From positions 211,990,205 to 212,054,204 of the forward strand of contig CP136064.1 in NCBI GenBank assembly GCA_032622095.1: a stretch of 64,000 bases of DNA, written 5' to 3'. The position numbers and the translations under genes were made by a program. Positions 24,311 to 35,736 of this stretch are shown piece by piece; the stretch's first letter is position 1, and every line of letters begins with the position of its first letter. The notes beneath the pieces were generated by a model. The model saw only the letters and a program-made list of their open reading frames with translations, was not told the DNA's origin and made no database searches. The DNA is from Siphonodentalium dalli (taxonomy: Eukaryota > Mollusca > Scaphopoda > Gadilida > Siphonodentaliidae).

Positions 24311-24633
24311 TCAGTTGTCATAGCGCCTGAATAACTTATCATTTTAACGCACCCGAACAAGTACATAATATGTCTTTGATACCACAAGTTTTATTTGGCC
24401 ATGACGTGAACGCATATGTCTAATATATCTGCTTTTTATTGTGTTTTTTTCATGAACCCATTAAAGTTGACCAGCTATATCATCTGGCAACTGTTTAAGA
24501 GAATTTGGCAAACAATATTTTCATTTGGCAAAACATTTGGAAAAAAGTAAATTGCGGGCTAGCGCGGATCCCTACCTGACTGCAACACACAAATGCATGC
24601 AGGCAGTTTCAAATAACAATTAATACATGATAA

Positions 24634-24832
24634 CTATCTTTTGTTGAACAAAATGTTGATAAATAACAAGTTTTGGGAAATTTGATACCATAGTTGACAA
24701 TGGTTAGCATTATTTTGTTGCAATAAATCGATTCTGATAACTAAAGCGTATTTTAAAGAAATGTTGTTGTTGTATATTGATGGTATGTGGACCGTTTGAT
24801 TGGATTGAGTACCTTTAAGAGTTATATTTGGT
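24634..24832 (-). mobile_element. MITE family A, truncated copy
   Basis: Matches one half of the family A copies at 34552 and 36706, including TGTTGATAAATAACA and a run of GTTGTTGTTG. Its end reads GAGTACCTTTAA. The other half is missing. It occupies the site where the left arm carries an unrelated TTAA-flanked MITE. Confidence 0.65.
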
Positions 24833-24870
24833 GTACGCACTGCATTCTATAATAAAATGTTTTTCCTGTT

Positions 24871-25041
24871 TCAACTTTCGGTATATCCTTCATGTAAGAA
24901 TACACGAAACCACAAACCCCCTCCATTCTCCATGCATATTTGGGTTAGGGTTAATGTTAGGGTCAGGGTTATGGCTAGGGTTATAGGGCTAGGGTTAGAG
25001 CTAGGGTTACGGTATTCTTACACGAAGGACAGACCCAACTT
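24871..25041. repeat. interstitial telomere-like tract, right-arm copy
   Basis: A GGGTTA-type tract at about 24938-25010 lies between facing copies of GGTATATCCTTCATGTAAG and its inverse. It is the inverted counterpart of 1831-2010. Confidence 0.75.
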
Positions 25042-25170
25042 TATGTTCATCACACATATCACATAGTTGCGTTTTGAGTCTGAGGTACGGCTCTATATTA
25101 TAATTGTCTTTATTAGGTACTCAGTTTATTAGCACCATTTTGTTTGTCGGCATCGAAACTTTGTCTTTTT

Positions 25171-25305
25171 TTAAGTTATAAGTTCTGAGTTTAACCTTTC
25201 GATTACTAGTCTGTCCCCACACACTGCTATCGTTGTACTAGACTGTAATCTATTGAGGCCATCATTGCAGAACAATCATGGTAAATTGTCATTTACTTTC
25301 CACTT
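25171..25305 (+). repeat. direct repeat flanking the Gypsy element, left copy
   Basis: From GTTATAAGTTCTGAGTTTAA to a TTTCCAC motif. The sequence recurs at 29967-30095 with substitutions and a small gap. It is part of the duplicated arm, since its reverse complement is recognisable at about 1640-1760. See the findings for interpretation. Confidence 0.7.
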
Positions 25306-25609
25306 CACCATGCTGTGATGAAGTAAAATCACGACAATATATAAACGTGGATCAGAATCTATTGTATATTTAATAAAATACATGAAAGTGGCGACCAAGA
25401 TGTGTGAAAATATAGAACCCTACCCTTTCATGCGATATTTTAAAATATATATCAGTGTATTTTAGAGTCGTTGGCGAGGAACTGGGACCAGATTTGCACA
25501 AAATTTGCTCCGACGAAGTCAGTCCAATATTTCGTAATATAGCCCCTTTTTTAATTAACCCGTCAATAAATATGCCGTTTGGACAAGTAAAATAATGTTA
25601 TCCAAATTC

Positions 25610-25990
25610 TGATAATTGCCGAACGATTCCGATTCTATGAGCGTGACCAAGAAGCATCCGAGACTGTCTCTGATTTCAACGTGGCCTGAAACAGCTCTCG
25701 GCGAAGTGTGAATCGGGGAATTTTTACGATGCATTAAGAGATCGTTTCGTTTGTGGGCTGCAGGCTGAAAATATCCAGTGTAAATTTAAACTATTGACTA
25801 AAATAGACTTTACATTTAAGGCAGCTAGTGGCTTAGCGCGTTCAATGGAACTTGCTACAAACAGCTAAACAATTCACAGGAGCGTCATCTGCTACTGCCA
25901 GTGCAGGATACTATGTGAATAGATTGTTCAATTCCAAGGGCAGAAACATTTTCAGCAGGGCAACAAAAACCGCCTCCAATAAAAAAAACA
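25610..25990 (+). pseudogene. Gypsy gag remnant
   Basis: A broken frame contains an ERFRFYERDQEASETVSDF-like segment and a downstream segment ending near CGLQAENIQ. Both are typical of the capsid region of Gypsy gag. Stops interrupt it. No intact zinc knuckle is visible after it. Confidence 0.6.
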
Positions 25991-26189
25991 AAATGACAGA
26001 TAACAACCGCTGTGAGAGATGTACGGGGTCATATGACCCTATGTTTTCTCAATTCAAAGCAAATACAGCCATTCCCGTGGACACATTAAGGTCGTTGTAG
26101 GAAACTAGCTCGCAGAGCTGCACGTTGAATGCAGGCAGGTGTCACGACTGAACAGCCTGGACTTTCTGGGTCAAATCGAAATATTGAAA

Positions 26190-26760
26190 GTGATTATTTG
26201 TTCGGCATAGCCAGATCCACTCAAAGTGTCAAAGACTTTACTGCTCGAATTCTTGTCGACAAACAAGCACAGCCAATATACCGCCGAGCTTGTCCAATTC
26301 CTTACTGTTTATTTCCGTTGGTGGAAAACAGAATCGATGAGTTGGAAAAACGGGGCATTCTGACAGAAGTTGAGTGAGTGGGCTATACCTTCTGTAATGT
26401 GGTATCGAGAGAGACGGTGGACTTGATATACGGATTTTGTAGGGACTAAAATCTAGCAGTCAACAAAGTCAGCCAGCCAGAGGTCTACCCATTACCGAAC
26501 ATTGAGGATATTTTAGTGAACATTGCTTGTGGGGAAAATATACTCAACCATAGACCTACTTCTAACATACAAACGATGTTTGCACGAGGACTCCAAGAAG
26601 TACGTTGTGGTTAATACGCTCAAGGGGCTGTACGTGTATAACAAACACCATTTGGAATTTCTCAGGCACCAATTCTTTACCAAATATTCATGGACCAAAT
26701 ATTTTCAGACCTTAAAATAAAGGACTGAGTTGTTATTTATATAACCTGTTTTGGCTTCAG
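26190..26760 (+). pseudogene. Gypsy reverse transcriptase remnant
   Basis: Pieces of the RT N-terminal half are readable in changing frames. One is a linker ending in a KRGILTEVE stretch (frame 26129-26377). Others are a VYPLPNIEDI segment near 26490 and a KIYSTIDLLL-like segment near 26535. The catalytic aspartate motif is not preserved. Confidence 0.65.
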
Positions 26761-27134
26761 ATTATCAGACTGAGCATAAAGAATTGTTGGAGAAAGTCTC
26801 ATATTAATTGATAGCAACATTCATGTAAAGGTTGCAAAATGCAGATGATATCAACCAAGGGTTAAATATTTGGGATATATTGTTGATGCTGATGACATTC
26901 ACTCTGGTCCTGACAAAGTTTCTTATTTGTAAAATTTCAAAAGCCTCTTAATGTGGATCAGTTGAGGTCACATTATGTGTTGTAAATCAATATGTTTCTC
27001 AACTTTCAACTTTAATGGCACCTTTGTATCAGCTTTTGAAAAAAGGTGCAGAATCTGAATTTTGTCAAAGTGCTTATTGAGTATAGATAGTGCCAGTGTC
27101 TTAGTACATTATGATGTAAACATGCATCACATAC

Positions 27135-27480
27135 GTGCTTGTGATGCCAGTCCATATGCGATGGGGGGCTGTAATTTTCCACAAGATAAATGGATTAGAA
27201 AGACCAATAGCTTGCCATTCTAAACCCATCATCGAAAGTGAAAACAATTACTCTCAAATCCATTGGGAAGGTCTCGCTATCATTTATGGCATCTCAAAGT
27301 TCCATAAATATTTGTGTGGCAGGAAGTTCAATTTGGATACTAACCACAAGCCACTTTGTTCAACATTCAACCTTTCCTCATCTAGACTGCAACGTTGGGC
27401 CTTATTGCTGTCAAGTCGACAGTACACTCAAAATAGCTCCATGGACTATGCATGTCCAGGCTATTACCCAGCATGGAGTC
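27135..27480 (+). pseudogene. Gypsy RNase H remnant
   Basis: Frame 27135-27566 includes the conserved NNYSQIHWEGLAIIYGISK and a DTNHKPLCSTFN segment. These are the signature of Ty3/Gypsy RNase H, between the RT and the integrase. The stretch is open for 143 codons but the surrounding frames are broken. Confidence 0.8.
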
Positions 27481-27589
27481 ATCTAAAACAGACAGATCCC
27501 GCAAAGGAACTCCACTTCACTGACGTGTCTCAACTTGTCAATTATTTCCAAATATATCAAGTTTGAAACTGCGAGGGGCACTACTTTGG

Positions 27590-29450
27590 ATACAGTTCGT
27601 GATTCTGTTATGTTTGGTTGGGCCGAGCATAATGAGAAATCGTTAAGACAATGTTGTCACAAACGAAATGAGTTGTCAGTGGAGCAGGGTTGCATTATGT
27701 GGGGTAACAGAGTAGTTATTCCCCCAAAGTTCAAAGACAGAATGTTGACCGAACTTCCCCAACCACATTTTGGTATTGTTAAAATGAAAGGTATTGCTCG
27801 AAGCTACTTTTGGTGGCCAAATTTAAATAGATATAGAGCACATTGTCCAGTCATGTTCAAGTTGTGAGGCAGTCAGAAATATACCAAGCAGAACATTATT
27901 GCAGCCTTTGGTATGGCCATCCGTTCTTTGGCAACGTATTCACCTGGATATCTTTGAAAAGTATGGAGCAAAGTTCTTAATTATTGTGGATGCCCATTCT
28001 AAATGGTTGGAATGGTTTGAAATGAATTCCACCACTGCAGAGAAAACAATAGCTGTTTTGCGCGTGGTGTTTGCTTGTTACGGTTTGCCTGAATCTTGCC
28101 ACACTGACAATGGACCTCCATCTGCTTCAAAAGAATTTGAAAATTTCATGCAAGCTAATTGTATTTGCCATACGTTCAGTCCACAAATTCAACCGTCCTT
28201 GAACGGACAGACTGAGAGGTCAATTCAATCTGTGAAAGGTCACTGGAGAGACAAGTTCTGGACAAAAATATGCATATGTCATTGGGTCACCGCTTGGCTA
28301 ATTGTATAATGTTGTATCGTACACTCATCGTGCAACCACAGTAGTGATGCGGACCGGACCGGACCACCTTGGGTGGTCCGGTCCACTGCCAAGGCGGTCC
28401 AGTACGGTCCGGTCCAGGCCATTCCGGCCCGGTACACATGCCTGGACCGGTCCAAAACGGTCCGGTCCACCTATAATAGGCTATGTGTTAATACTCTGTA
28501 TAGTACAAACTATAAGGTTACTGAGTTCAGTCCATTGCAATGAGTCCATATCTGTTAAAACTTACATTGTTTTCCGATTGTATGCATCATTGTCTGTCTC
28601 TGGTTGGATATACTGGGAACGATGCACGATAATGGTATTTCTAGTAAGGCGAACATGCACTAATTATTAAATGTATTGGACAGATATATAGCTAGGGCCA
28701 GAATGTGTTATAACCAATCTGACATGGCACTCAACTGATCGTATGCATGATTCGTATCATACTTATTTTCATTAAATTGAAATTTAAACGAAATAACTAT
28801 ACTGATGACAATTATACAAATGTGTACTAATATGACTACTACATTAATATTGGAGTCTTGGAGATTGTGATGGCTGATTGTATAGTCCTGACAATTACAG
28901 TTATATACCTAAGTACAACTACTATTGGATTAATGTGACTGTCTTGTGTATGTACTATGTAATGTGGTTTGCACGTTTCTCATTCAGTTGCATGTTTGTC
29001 GCATTGATAGGTTGCTACATAGTGTTGGCCAGTGTTACACTAATACGTTATAAGGAAAGTGACATGTACAAAGTACATCTATACATTGTTTTCGTGGCAT
29101 CAAACGTTTAATAGATATTAACCACTTGAATGCGTCAATACATCGTTGCTAATTGATATGACGGCAAATACGCAATAATATTCGCGATAGTTTATTATAA
29201 CTGAAGTAAAATAGTGGACCGGACCGGTGAGTACCGAACCGGCGGCAAAAAGCGGTCCGGTCCAGTGACACCCGGCCCGGACCGGACCGCGGTCCCTCCC
29301 TGGACCGCGGACCGGACCGGTCCAAAGCGGTCCGGTCCGCATCACTAAACCACAGGTGCGGCAGCTGTTGAACTTTTTCTGAAGCGGCAGATTCGCAATG
29401 CAGGTATCTTGCGTACATTTCAAGAACAAGAAGTATTGGTTAAAAAAAGA
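27590..29450 (+). pseudogene. Gypsy integrase remnant, split by a hAT-like insertion
   Basis: A linker segment (ARSYFWWPNLNR, about 27795) precedes the core in frame 27899-28309, which shows the catalytic spacing D (LIIVDAHSKW), D (CHTDNGPP) and E (NGQTERSIQ). A frameshift and stops follow. The coding text is interrupted at 28341. A recognisable continuation resumes at about 29348, beyond the inserted element, and soon decays. The zinc-binding N-terminus lies in the broken region near 27860. Confidence 0.75.
28342..29347. mobile_element. non-autonomous hAT-like element
   Basis: The ends are TAGTGATGCGGACCGG and CCGGTCCGCATCACTA. An 8-bp duplication, AACCACAG, flanks it at 28334-28341 and 29348-29355. 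An 8-bp target site and TAGxG ends are diagnostic of hAT elements. Each end carries about 130 bp rich in GGTCCGGTCC and its reverse complement, so the ends are strongly foldback-prone. No transposase is present in 1,006 bp. Confidence 0.8.
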
Positions 29451-29966
29451 CCTAAGATGTTCTCCAATTAAATTTCAAACTGTACTTGTACTTGAAATGT
29501 TGGGTGATGTGAGATAGTCTGTGCTGGCAGAGGGAAAGCCTAAGCATGTACATGTGGATCAGATGCTTAAAGTTCCTTCGGACTACTTGCAAATATTGAT
29601 AATGAAAATTCAGGACATGTTGAATTCTGGCCAGATAATAAGAGAGTACAGACAAATAATTCAGAGTATAATAATCAGGTTTAGCAGGTTCACCAAATAT
29701 TTGAGATAGTGGCTCTCCGTCCCCAAGGAATATTGTTACATGTGACTTTCTGTGTTAAGCACGCAAGGTATGCAAGCCGAAACAGCTCTTGATACTTTAA
29801 TGTTCTCAAATTGAGAGGGGAGATATATTGTGTATTGTTATTATGTGTTTCGTTTCGCACTTATTCTGTATTTTAATACATCTCTCAGTTAGAGTTATTT
29901 CCCGTTTCGACAATAAATAAACGAGGATGAGAATCTCTTGTCTAGTTGATCAAATACACGAAAAAG

Positions 29967-30095
29967 GTTATAAGTTCTGAGTTTAGCCTTTCGATTGCTA
30001 GTCCCGCCCCATGCACTGCTACTGATGACTGTGACATATTGATGCCATCATTGCAGAACAGTCATGGTAAACTACCATTTACGTTCCACGACCTG
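29967..30095 (+). repeat. direct repeat flanking the Gypsy element, right copy
   Basis: Begins GTTATAAGTTCTGAGTTTAG, directly after the 3' LTR end, and matches 25171-25305 through GCCATCATTGCAGAAC and CATGGTAAA. The similarity fades after about 30095. Confidence 0.7.
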
Positions 30096-30522
30096 ATGTA
30101 AAACGTACAAATAAGATTAACGAACATGGCTCAATTTAACTATGATATATAGACTTGCAATAGTGTATAAAGACACTCCATGCGTTTATTGATGAGTTAT
30201 GCCAACAAAGCACGAGTTATCTTGCAGTTGTGACGCCATTTGCCATTTATAAATCGATATTCTTTTTCCGACAATATTATCATGTTTGCAGAGTGTAGAC
30301 AGATGTATCCAAATCCGGGTATATCGCCGACTGGGCACGTTCCATTTGTTTTTCGATCGGGCGAAAGCGAGTCGTCGGTCGAGAAATGTGACAAGCAAAA
30401 CACACAAATGCCAACAAATGATCAACCATATCGCAGACCAATATCATGGTAAACTATCATATGCGTTCCACCTTTGGTTCAGTGGTCCGGCTATAATGTT
30501 GGTGGGTCATGCATATATGGCT
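30096..30522. other. no gene recognised
   Basis: Overlapping short frames exist on both strands (30186-30606) but show no motif. Nothing assignable. Confidence 0.4.
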
Positions 30523-30981
30523 TTAAAGGCCCACTTATTTTTCGAATGCCCAGATCACATTACATGTATCTACAACATATTCCATATTTTAAACCATTTG
30601 AAATAAAAAGGTCCAATTACAACAATGTATTATCAACTTATCCGGTCGAATAAACTGTGAACATGTTGTTTTTGTCAAGGTACGGACGTGCGTTCTGTGC
30701 CTAATCTCGTCTGGTCTGTTCTGCCAGTCTATTAATCTCAATGGAAGGGGAATAACACCATCTCTTTGTTGTGAATTATGATCCATTTTGGGGTAAATAA
30801 TTGGGGTGACTTGGTGTGAATCTGAGAATCTCTGTCACTTGGTGGACACTCCTAGGCCACAGCTGTTCCGTATTCTGGTAAAATATATATATTTTTGGTT
30901 CCTCTTCCAAATGGTATATAATATAGAATATGTTGTATATATAATGTTATATGGTCATTCGAAAATTAAGTGGGCCTTTAA
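30523..30981. mobile_element. MITE family C, copy 2
   Basis: Bounded by TTAA (30523-30526 and 30978-30981), with ends AGGCCCACTTATTTTTCGAA and TTCGAAAATTAAGTGGGCC. The interior is noncoding. It shares TCAATGGAAGGGGAATAA and TCTTCCAAATGGTATATAAT with the other copies. Confidence 0.8.
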
Positions 30982-31071
30982 TTTATGTGGGCCAAAACTA
31001 TGCGTTTAAGTATAAGTATAATAGCAGCGGCGTCTTGAATCATGTATCTCAATGAAAGTGCCAAGGACAAT

Positions 31072-32191
31072 GTAGCTCAACTTGGAGATGGGGTAATGGC
31101 ATACCCTATATTCAATAGAGTGATAATGTATGCGGAAAGTTCAATTGTTTAAGTAATATACCGGAGGTCAACACGGAGAGCCATATGAAGTTTAGGATAA
31201 ATTGAATGAAAAATATGGGTGTAGGGCATGCCTACGTATTTAATCACGCAAAGAATTAAATCAAAGATGGCTACCGACAGCCATATTTTGTTCGAAAATC
31301 ATTCACATTCGATCCCACCTGGAGGTGATCACAAACATGCCTATAAACATTCCTCAGATAAATGCGGACTGCAGAGTGTGCCGATGGATTCGATTTGAAG
31401 TCAAAGATGGTTGCTTGTGGCCATGTTTTTAACGAATTTCTAAAACAGTCTAGAGGTCACCCAGTTGATCCATATGAAGTATAGTGACTATCGGTTGAGG
31501 GATTGGGCCTTTATGGTATGCCAAAGGTTTTAGTAAAAAAAAATATAGCTCCCATCGAGAGGTCACCCCAAAAATTCATATGCAGTTTGATGACGATCGG
31601 ACGAGACATGTAGCCGGTATGGCAAAGGCTTTAGTCATGCAAAGAGTCAAATCCATGATGGCTGCCGGCGGCCATGTTTTTAAACGAAATTCAGAAACAT
31701 AATTGATATCTCCCATCGTGGGGTCGCCAGACGATTGATATGAAGTTTGATGACGTTCGGGTGAGGGATGTAGCCGGTAGGGTGTCCCAAAGGCTTTAGT
31801 CGTGTAAAGAGTAAAATCCAAGATGGCTGTCGGCGTCCATGTTTTTCATCGAAAATCATTCAATAGCTCCCATCTAGATGTGATACCAAACATGCCTGCA
31901 AATTTTCAAAACATATCGCCCATAATTGTGGGATACATAGTGTGCCGATAGATTCAAATGTGAAATTAAAGGTGGCCTTTGGCGGCATTGTTTTTTAACA
32001 GAATCTGCAAAAAATGGTAAGCTCCTATCTGAAGGTTACCCCTATGATCAATATGAAATTTGGCGACGATTGAATGAGGGATGTAGCCTATATGGTGTGC
32101 CAAAGTAAACCGTCGAATGATGTACCCACACACGGATGACGGACGCCAACCTATAGCAATAGCTCAAACTATACTTTGTCAAGTTGAGCTA
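31072..32191. repeat. long repeat with degenerate internal units
   Basis: The ends carry a short inverted repeat (AGCTCAACTTG near 31073 and CAAGTTGAGCT near 32180). Inside, a phrase of about 130-160 bp recurs in degenerate form: GGTCACCCC or similar, ATATGAAGTTTGATGACG, GATGTAGCCGGTA, AAAGGCTTTAGTC, AAGATGGCTG, GGCCATGTTTTT. At least four units are recognisable (31250-32100). Noncoding. The superfamily is unknown. Confidence 0.65.
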
Positions 32192-32450
32192 AACATGAAT
32201 ATATATAAAAACGAAACTTTTTCTTAAAAACGTCACTTTGTCCCACTACACCCCCAACATAGATATAATTTTTTTAGGACCATGTGCAAAAATGACCAAA
32301 TGTGTGTGCCATATGGTTATCCAAACTAATGGTATGTAAAATGCTGACTCTTCACACAGTAGCCAAACATACGCTGTGTTATTTCTGTAACAGCACATTA
32401 ACCATGTCTATACTACAGCATCATTGGTGAGTAGTGTTGCCACAAGAAAT

Positions 32451-32664
32451 TTTCAGATAATAGGTTCAACAAACGACCATATTGGTCGTTTTTTTAACTT
32501 ATTATCTAAACATTTCCCTCAATATATATAGGGCTCCTTCTGATCTTTTATTCATCTGTCGTCTGCTATTATCACTTCAACATCCACCCAAGTGAATAAT
32601 AGGCCATTCCAATGTATAATTTTATAACCGGGTAGAAGAATCCATTTAGTGTAGAAAGGGTTAA
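32451..32664. repeat. stem-loop repeat family, copy 2
   Basis: Hairpin TTCAGATAATAGGTTCAACA facing AACTTATTATCTAAAC, then ACCCAAGTGAATAATAGGCC and the shared end GAATCCATTTAGTG...AAAGGGTTAA. Compare 13771-13984. Confidence 0.65.
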
Positions 32665-33109
32665 GCTATTTCTTGTATATCTCTCCCATTCTCTCATTTT
32701 CTTTCTCTTCTCCTCCCACATTTTACTCTCTTTTACAATCTCCGTTACTCAGTAATATGTAAATATATTGTATATATTTGTATTAGACTATCAGTTTAAT
32801 TGTAGTTTTGTGCAGACGGATCTAGAGACTGTAGCACAACAAATTTAAGCTATGTGTGCTCTCCATTACTGGAGGTAAGTAAATCAACAAAATTGGTTAT
32901 ATTTTTACAGATGTATTCAGTATTGTAGTATATATAAAATAACACGTTTGAAACGAAAAGTACCAACACCAAAGAAGCGTATATGTAGCATCGTTCATAG
33001 GACAACTGTAAAACATGTAGAACTATGACTAGGTTTACAATTTTCGTGACATGCGTTAGCAAATATGGCAAGAATTGCGTATACAATTGCTCGAACGGTA
33101 TTTTCTATA
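32665..33109. other. no gene recognised
   Basis: Begins pyrimidine-rich (TCTCCCATTCTCTCATTTTC) and continues AT-rich. The minus-strand frame at 32850-33086 has no recognisable motif. Confidence 0.4.
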
Positions 33110-33880
33110 CACTGCCAAAATTATTTTCTTATTTTGAGAGCAAAAACTTAAAACAAGAAATGTTATCTTGGGATTACACTTAGTAAATTTTCTTGCATCT
33201 GATATTCTATTAGTTAGAAAATTAATTTCTTATGGAAATTCCAATTCTAATTATGAGAATATGTGTCTTACTATTTTCTATGAAAGGTTAAATTTTTTCT
33301 CATTATTTCTTAATACTAAGAAATAATTTCTTAAATCCTAGAAAGTCACTTTCTTATTGTCTAGAAAAATATAAGAAATATTTTCTTAATTGTCAAGAAA
33401 TTATTTTCTCACGAGACTAAATGACTAGAAAATATTAGAAAATTTGGGAGTATACTAAGAAAATGTTCCTGTTCTTACATCTAAAAAATATATTTCTTAA
33501 AGCTAGAAATTATTTCTAATACGCTAAGAAAGGCACTTTCTTACTTTCTGGACACAAGTAAGAAAAATAGTCTCAAATTTCTGGAAATATAAGAAAATGT
33601 TTTCCTTGAAATTTCGAAAATTTATAAAAGTTAATTTCTTATTTTAAGTGAGTCATAAAAAACTTTGTAGTTCACTTAGAAAGTTTCAAAACAAGAAAAA
33701 AAAATTCTTACTAGGATAAATTAGTTCTCGTAATTAGATAATTATTCTCACATGTTTTCTTAAGTGGTAAATTCTTGAAATGAGAAAATTCTTATTTTAA
33801 GTAAGTGGTAAGTAATTTTGCAACGTTTTCAAACAAGAAAAAAAAGTGTTCTTAACAGTGATAAATGTGTTCTCATCCAT
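33110..33880. repeat. irregular TTTCTTA/TAAGAAA-rich tract
   Basis: For about 770 bp the sequence is dense in TTTCTTA, TTTTCTT and their complements TAAGAAA and AAGAAAA. They are spaced irregularly, roughly every 20-30 bp, often as facing pairs. No fixed period could be read by eye. Both strands are closed to translation. Confidence 0.7.
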
Positions 33881-34551
33881 TTGGCTCACTACTTTAAGGG
33901 ACGATTTGTTGTCTTACCACGTAGAGGGAGGTAGCACCACATTCTAACACTACAGGCAATTAATTGCTTTCATTAAAGATGTTTTATCTCTTTCTAAGTG
34001 AATTTTATATACCTACCTGGGTATAAATGATGTTTTCTTATATAATGCGATAATCAAGTAGGATATTTCATTTTGTTTCGATTTTTAGAACATACTGGCG
34101 GAAGGTCGCAAAGAACTGTTTAAACAGTTTAGTATCATAAATCAAGTTGGCGCTAATTAGTTCCACGCAAAACTTGAGCCAGTTTGACCCGTGATCCTCC
34201 CTAAAATACCGACAGAACATAGCTTCCAGGGGGGATATGAAATTAGCCCCACCCGTAATAATACCCTTATAATATAGTTGTGTTATATGTCATGTATATA
34301 TTTATAGACACTATAGGTCAATATGTAACATGTGTATACTGTATAGACTAGTGCATGAAATAATGGTATGATGAACGATCCATAACTGAACGTATAATTT
34401 AAATGTGCAAGGTATAAATAAACCGTTCATTATTCATAACGGGCACGGGTGCATGCGCGTAAAGAGGGATATATAGAGGGGTATAGTCTAGTCTCCAGTA
34501 AATTTAGCCCTAAACAGAAGTGGACAGCTTATCTCATGTAAAGGTACTCGT
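33881..34551. other. no gene recognised
   Basis: No motif-bearing frame or matched repeat. The last bases duplicate the family A start (AAGGTACTCG twice, at 34541 and 34555). Confidence 0.4.
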
Positions 34552-35001
34552 TTAAGGTACTCGTTCCGATTCGATGGTCCCCATACAATCAGATTCCACA
34601 ACAACAACATTTTTAGAAATGCCGCTTCAGTTAACAGAATCGATTAATTGCCCAAAAAATAATGCTAACCATTGTTAACTATATATAGTATAAAATTGCC
34701 CGAAGCGTGTTATTTATCAACATGTTGTTCGACGAAATTTTGCCTTATTATCAACACAAAGCCTCTTGATTTTAGAGTTATCGATCTTAATCCGCAATTT
34801 GGTCCGAGACCGTCGGCTCGTCGACTTTTTACTGGGCCACTATTAAGTCTCGATGGTGAAAACAAAAATAGATTTCAAAAATTGATATATAATAACACTG
34901 AGCTTTGGTAGGGGTTCCTCGACTCGAATTAAATAATTTTTACCCCCGAAACCAAATAAATAGTAATTGAGGGGGCGCTTAATCGGATTATGCATCTTTA
35001 A
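34552..35001 (+). mobile_element. MITE family A, full-length copy 1
   Basis: Bounded by TTAA (34552-34555 and 34998-35001). Its ends are TTAAGGTACTCGTTCCGATT and AATCGGATTATGCATCTTTAA. It is 450 bp and noncoding; an open frame inside (34672-34911) is not conserved in other copies. It shares ATAATGCTAACCATTG and TATTTATCAACATxTTGTTC with the copies at 36706 and 37564. Confidence 0.75.
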
Positions 35002-35736
35002 GATGAACATGTATTAGCAAACGGTAGTAAAGTGAATTATGCATTTAAAAGATAGTCAAGTTAATAATGCATTAGCAAAAGTTTCCTAATAATATATAAG
35101 AGAATGCGTTGACACAGGGTTTTCCCACAAACTTTCAGGAAGCTCCAGTCACGGAAGGGTTAAATCACGTCCCCTAATCCCAAAATCCGTTGAGATCCAA
35201 CAACTGGTGGCTGCATGGGATATTCGCTGTATATTTTTCTCGTTCTATGGTGACATTGCGAAATAGAAGAAATATATTCGAAAGAAGATAATGATAATGA
35301 TGTTATAATACCATATATGTACATGCATTCCCCCAGCCTCCTGGCAACTGAGGCTTCAATATAGCCATCGACTCCAAATTTCTATTTCCAATACCGGCGA
35401 CGACAGGGTCTGGAGCCCAGAGGCCAGAGTATATCGTCAATTCGCGTTCATGCGTACCCTTAATTAAATTCAATTCAATTAACTAAAACGTAATGACAAA
35501 GACTCTTGGCATACAATTTCCACCTATTAGAGGAAATGACATATACGTAATGAAATATCTATGTAACAGAATCGAGAAAATAATTATGACCAGATATAAG
35601 AAGGTTCACAAGTATTATCCAATGCATTAATTGGCAATTAAAGAGATTATTACTCAAGCAAGTTTCATAATGTATCAACTTGAGAATGTTGGTCTATATA
35701 ATTATATTGAGTTTAAATGAAGCTCTAACTTCTATG
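35002..35736. other. no gene recognised
   Basis: Carries a fragment near 35092-35115 that resembles the right arm of the hairpin at 18092. No coding features. Confidence 0.4.

Larger units (their letters stand above)
21390..25330 (-). repeat. long inverted duplication, right arm
   Basis: Reverse-complement partner of 1600-8445, with matching blocks listed there. It lacks the Harbinger-like and Helitron-like insertions but has its own: a family D repeat at 24030-24310 and a family A MITE fragment at 24634-24832. Its outer end runs into the Gypsy element, and its inner end stops next to MITE C. No coding content recognised. Confidence 0.8.
25333..29966 (+). mobile_element. decayed Ty3/Gypsy LTR retrotransposon
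   Basis: Remnants run in the order gag, RT, RNase H, integrase, all plus strand and full of stops and frameshifts. The 3' LTR is short (about 29824-29966). It is preceded by a purine tract (GAGAGGGGAGA) and ends near AAATACACGAAAA. At the left, only the LTR's last 55 bp or so remain (25333-25388), followed by TGGCGACC, a plausible primer-binding site. A hAT-like element interrupts it at 28342-29347. The integrase-before-LTR order and the RNase H motif place it in Ty3/Gypsy. It is not functional. Confidence 0.8.

Noticed and set aside
28302-28670. 122-codon frame within the Gypsy/hAT region
   Set aside because: It spans the hAT insertion junction and the GGTCC-rich end, so it is a chance fusion.
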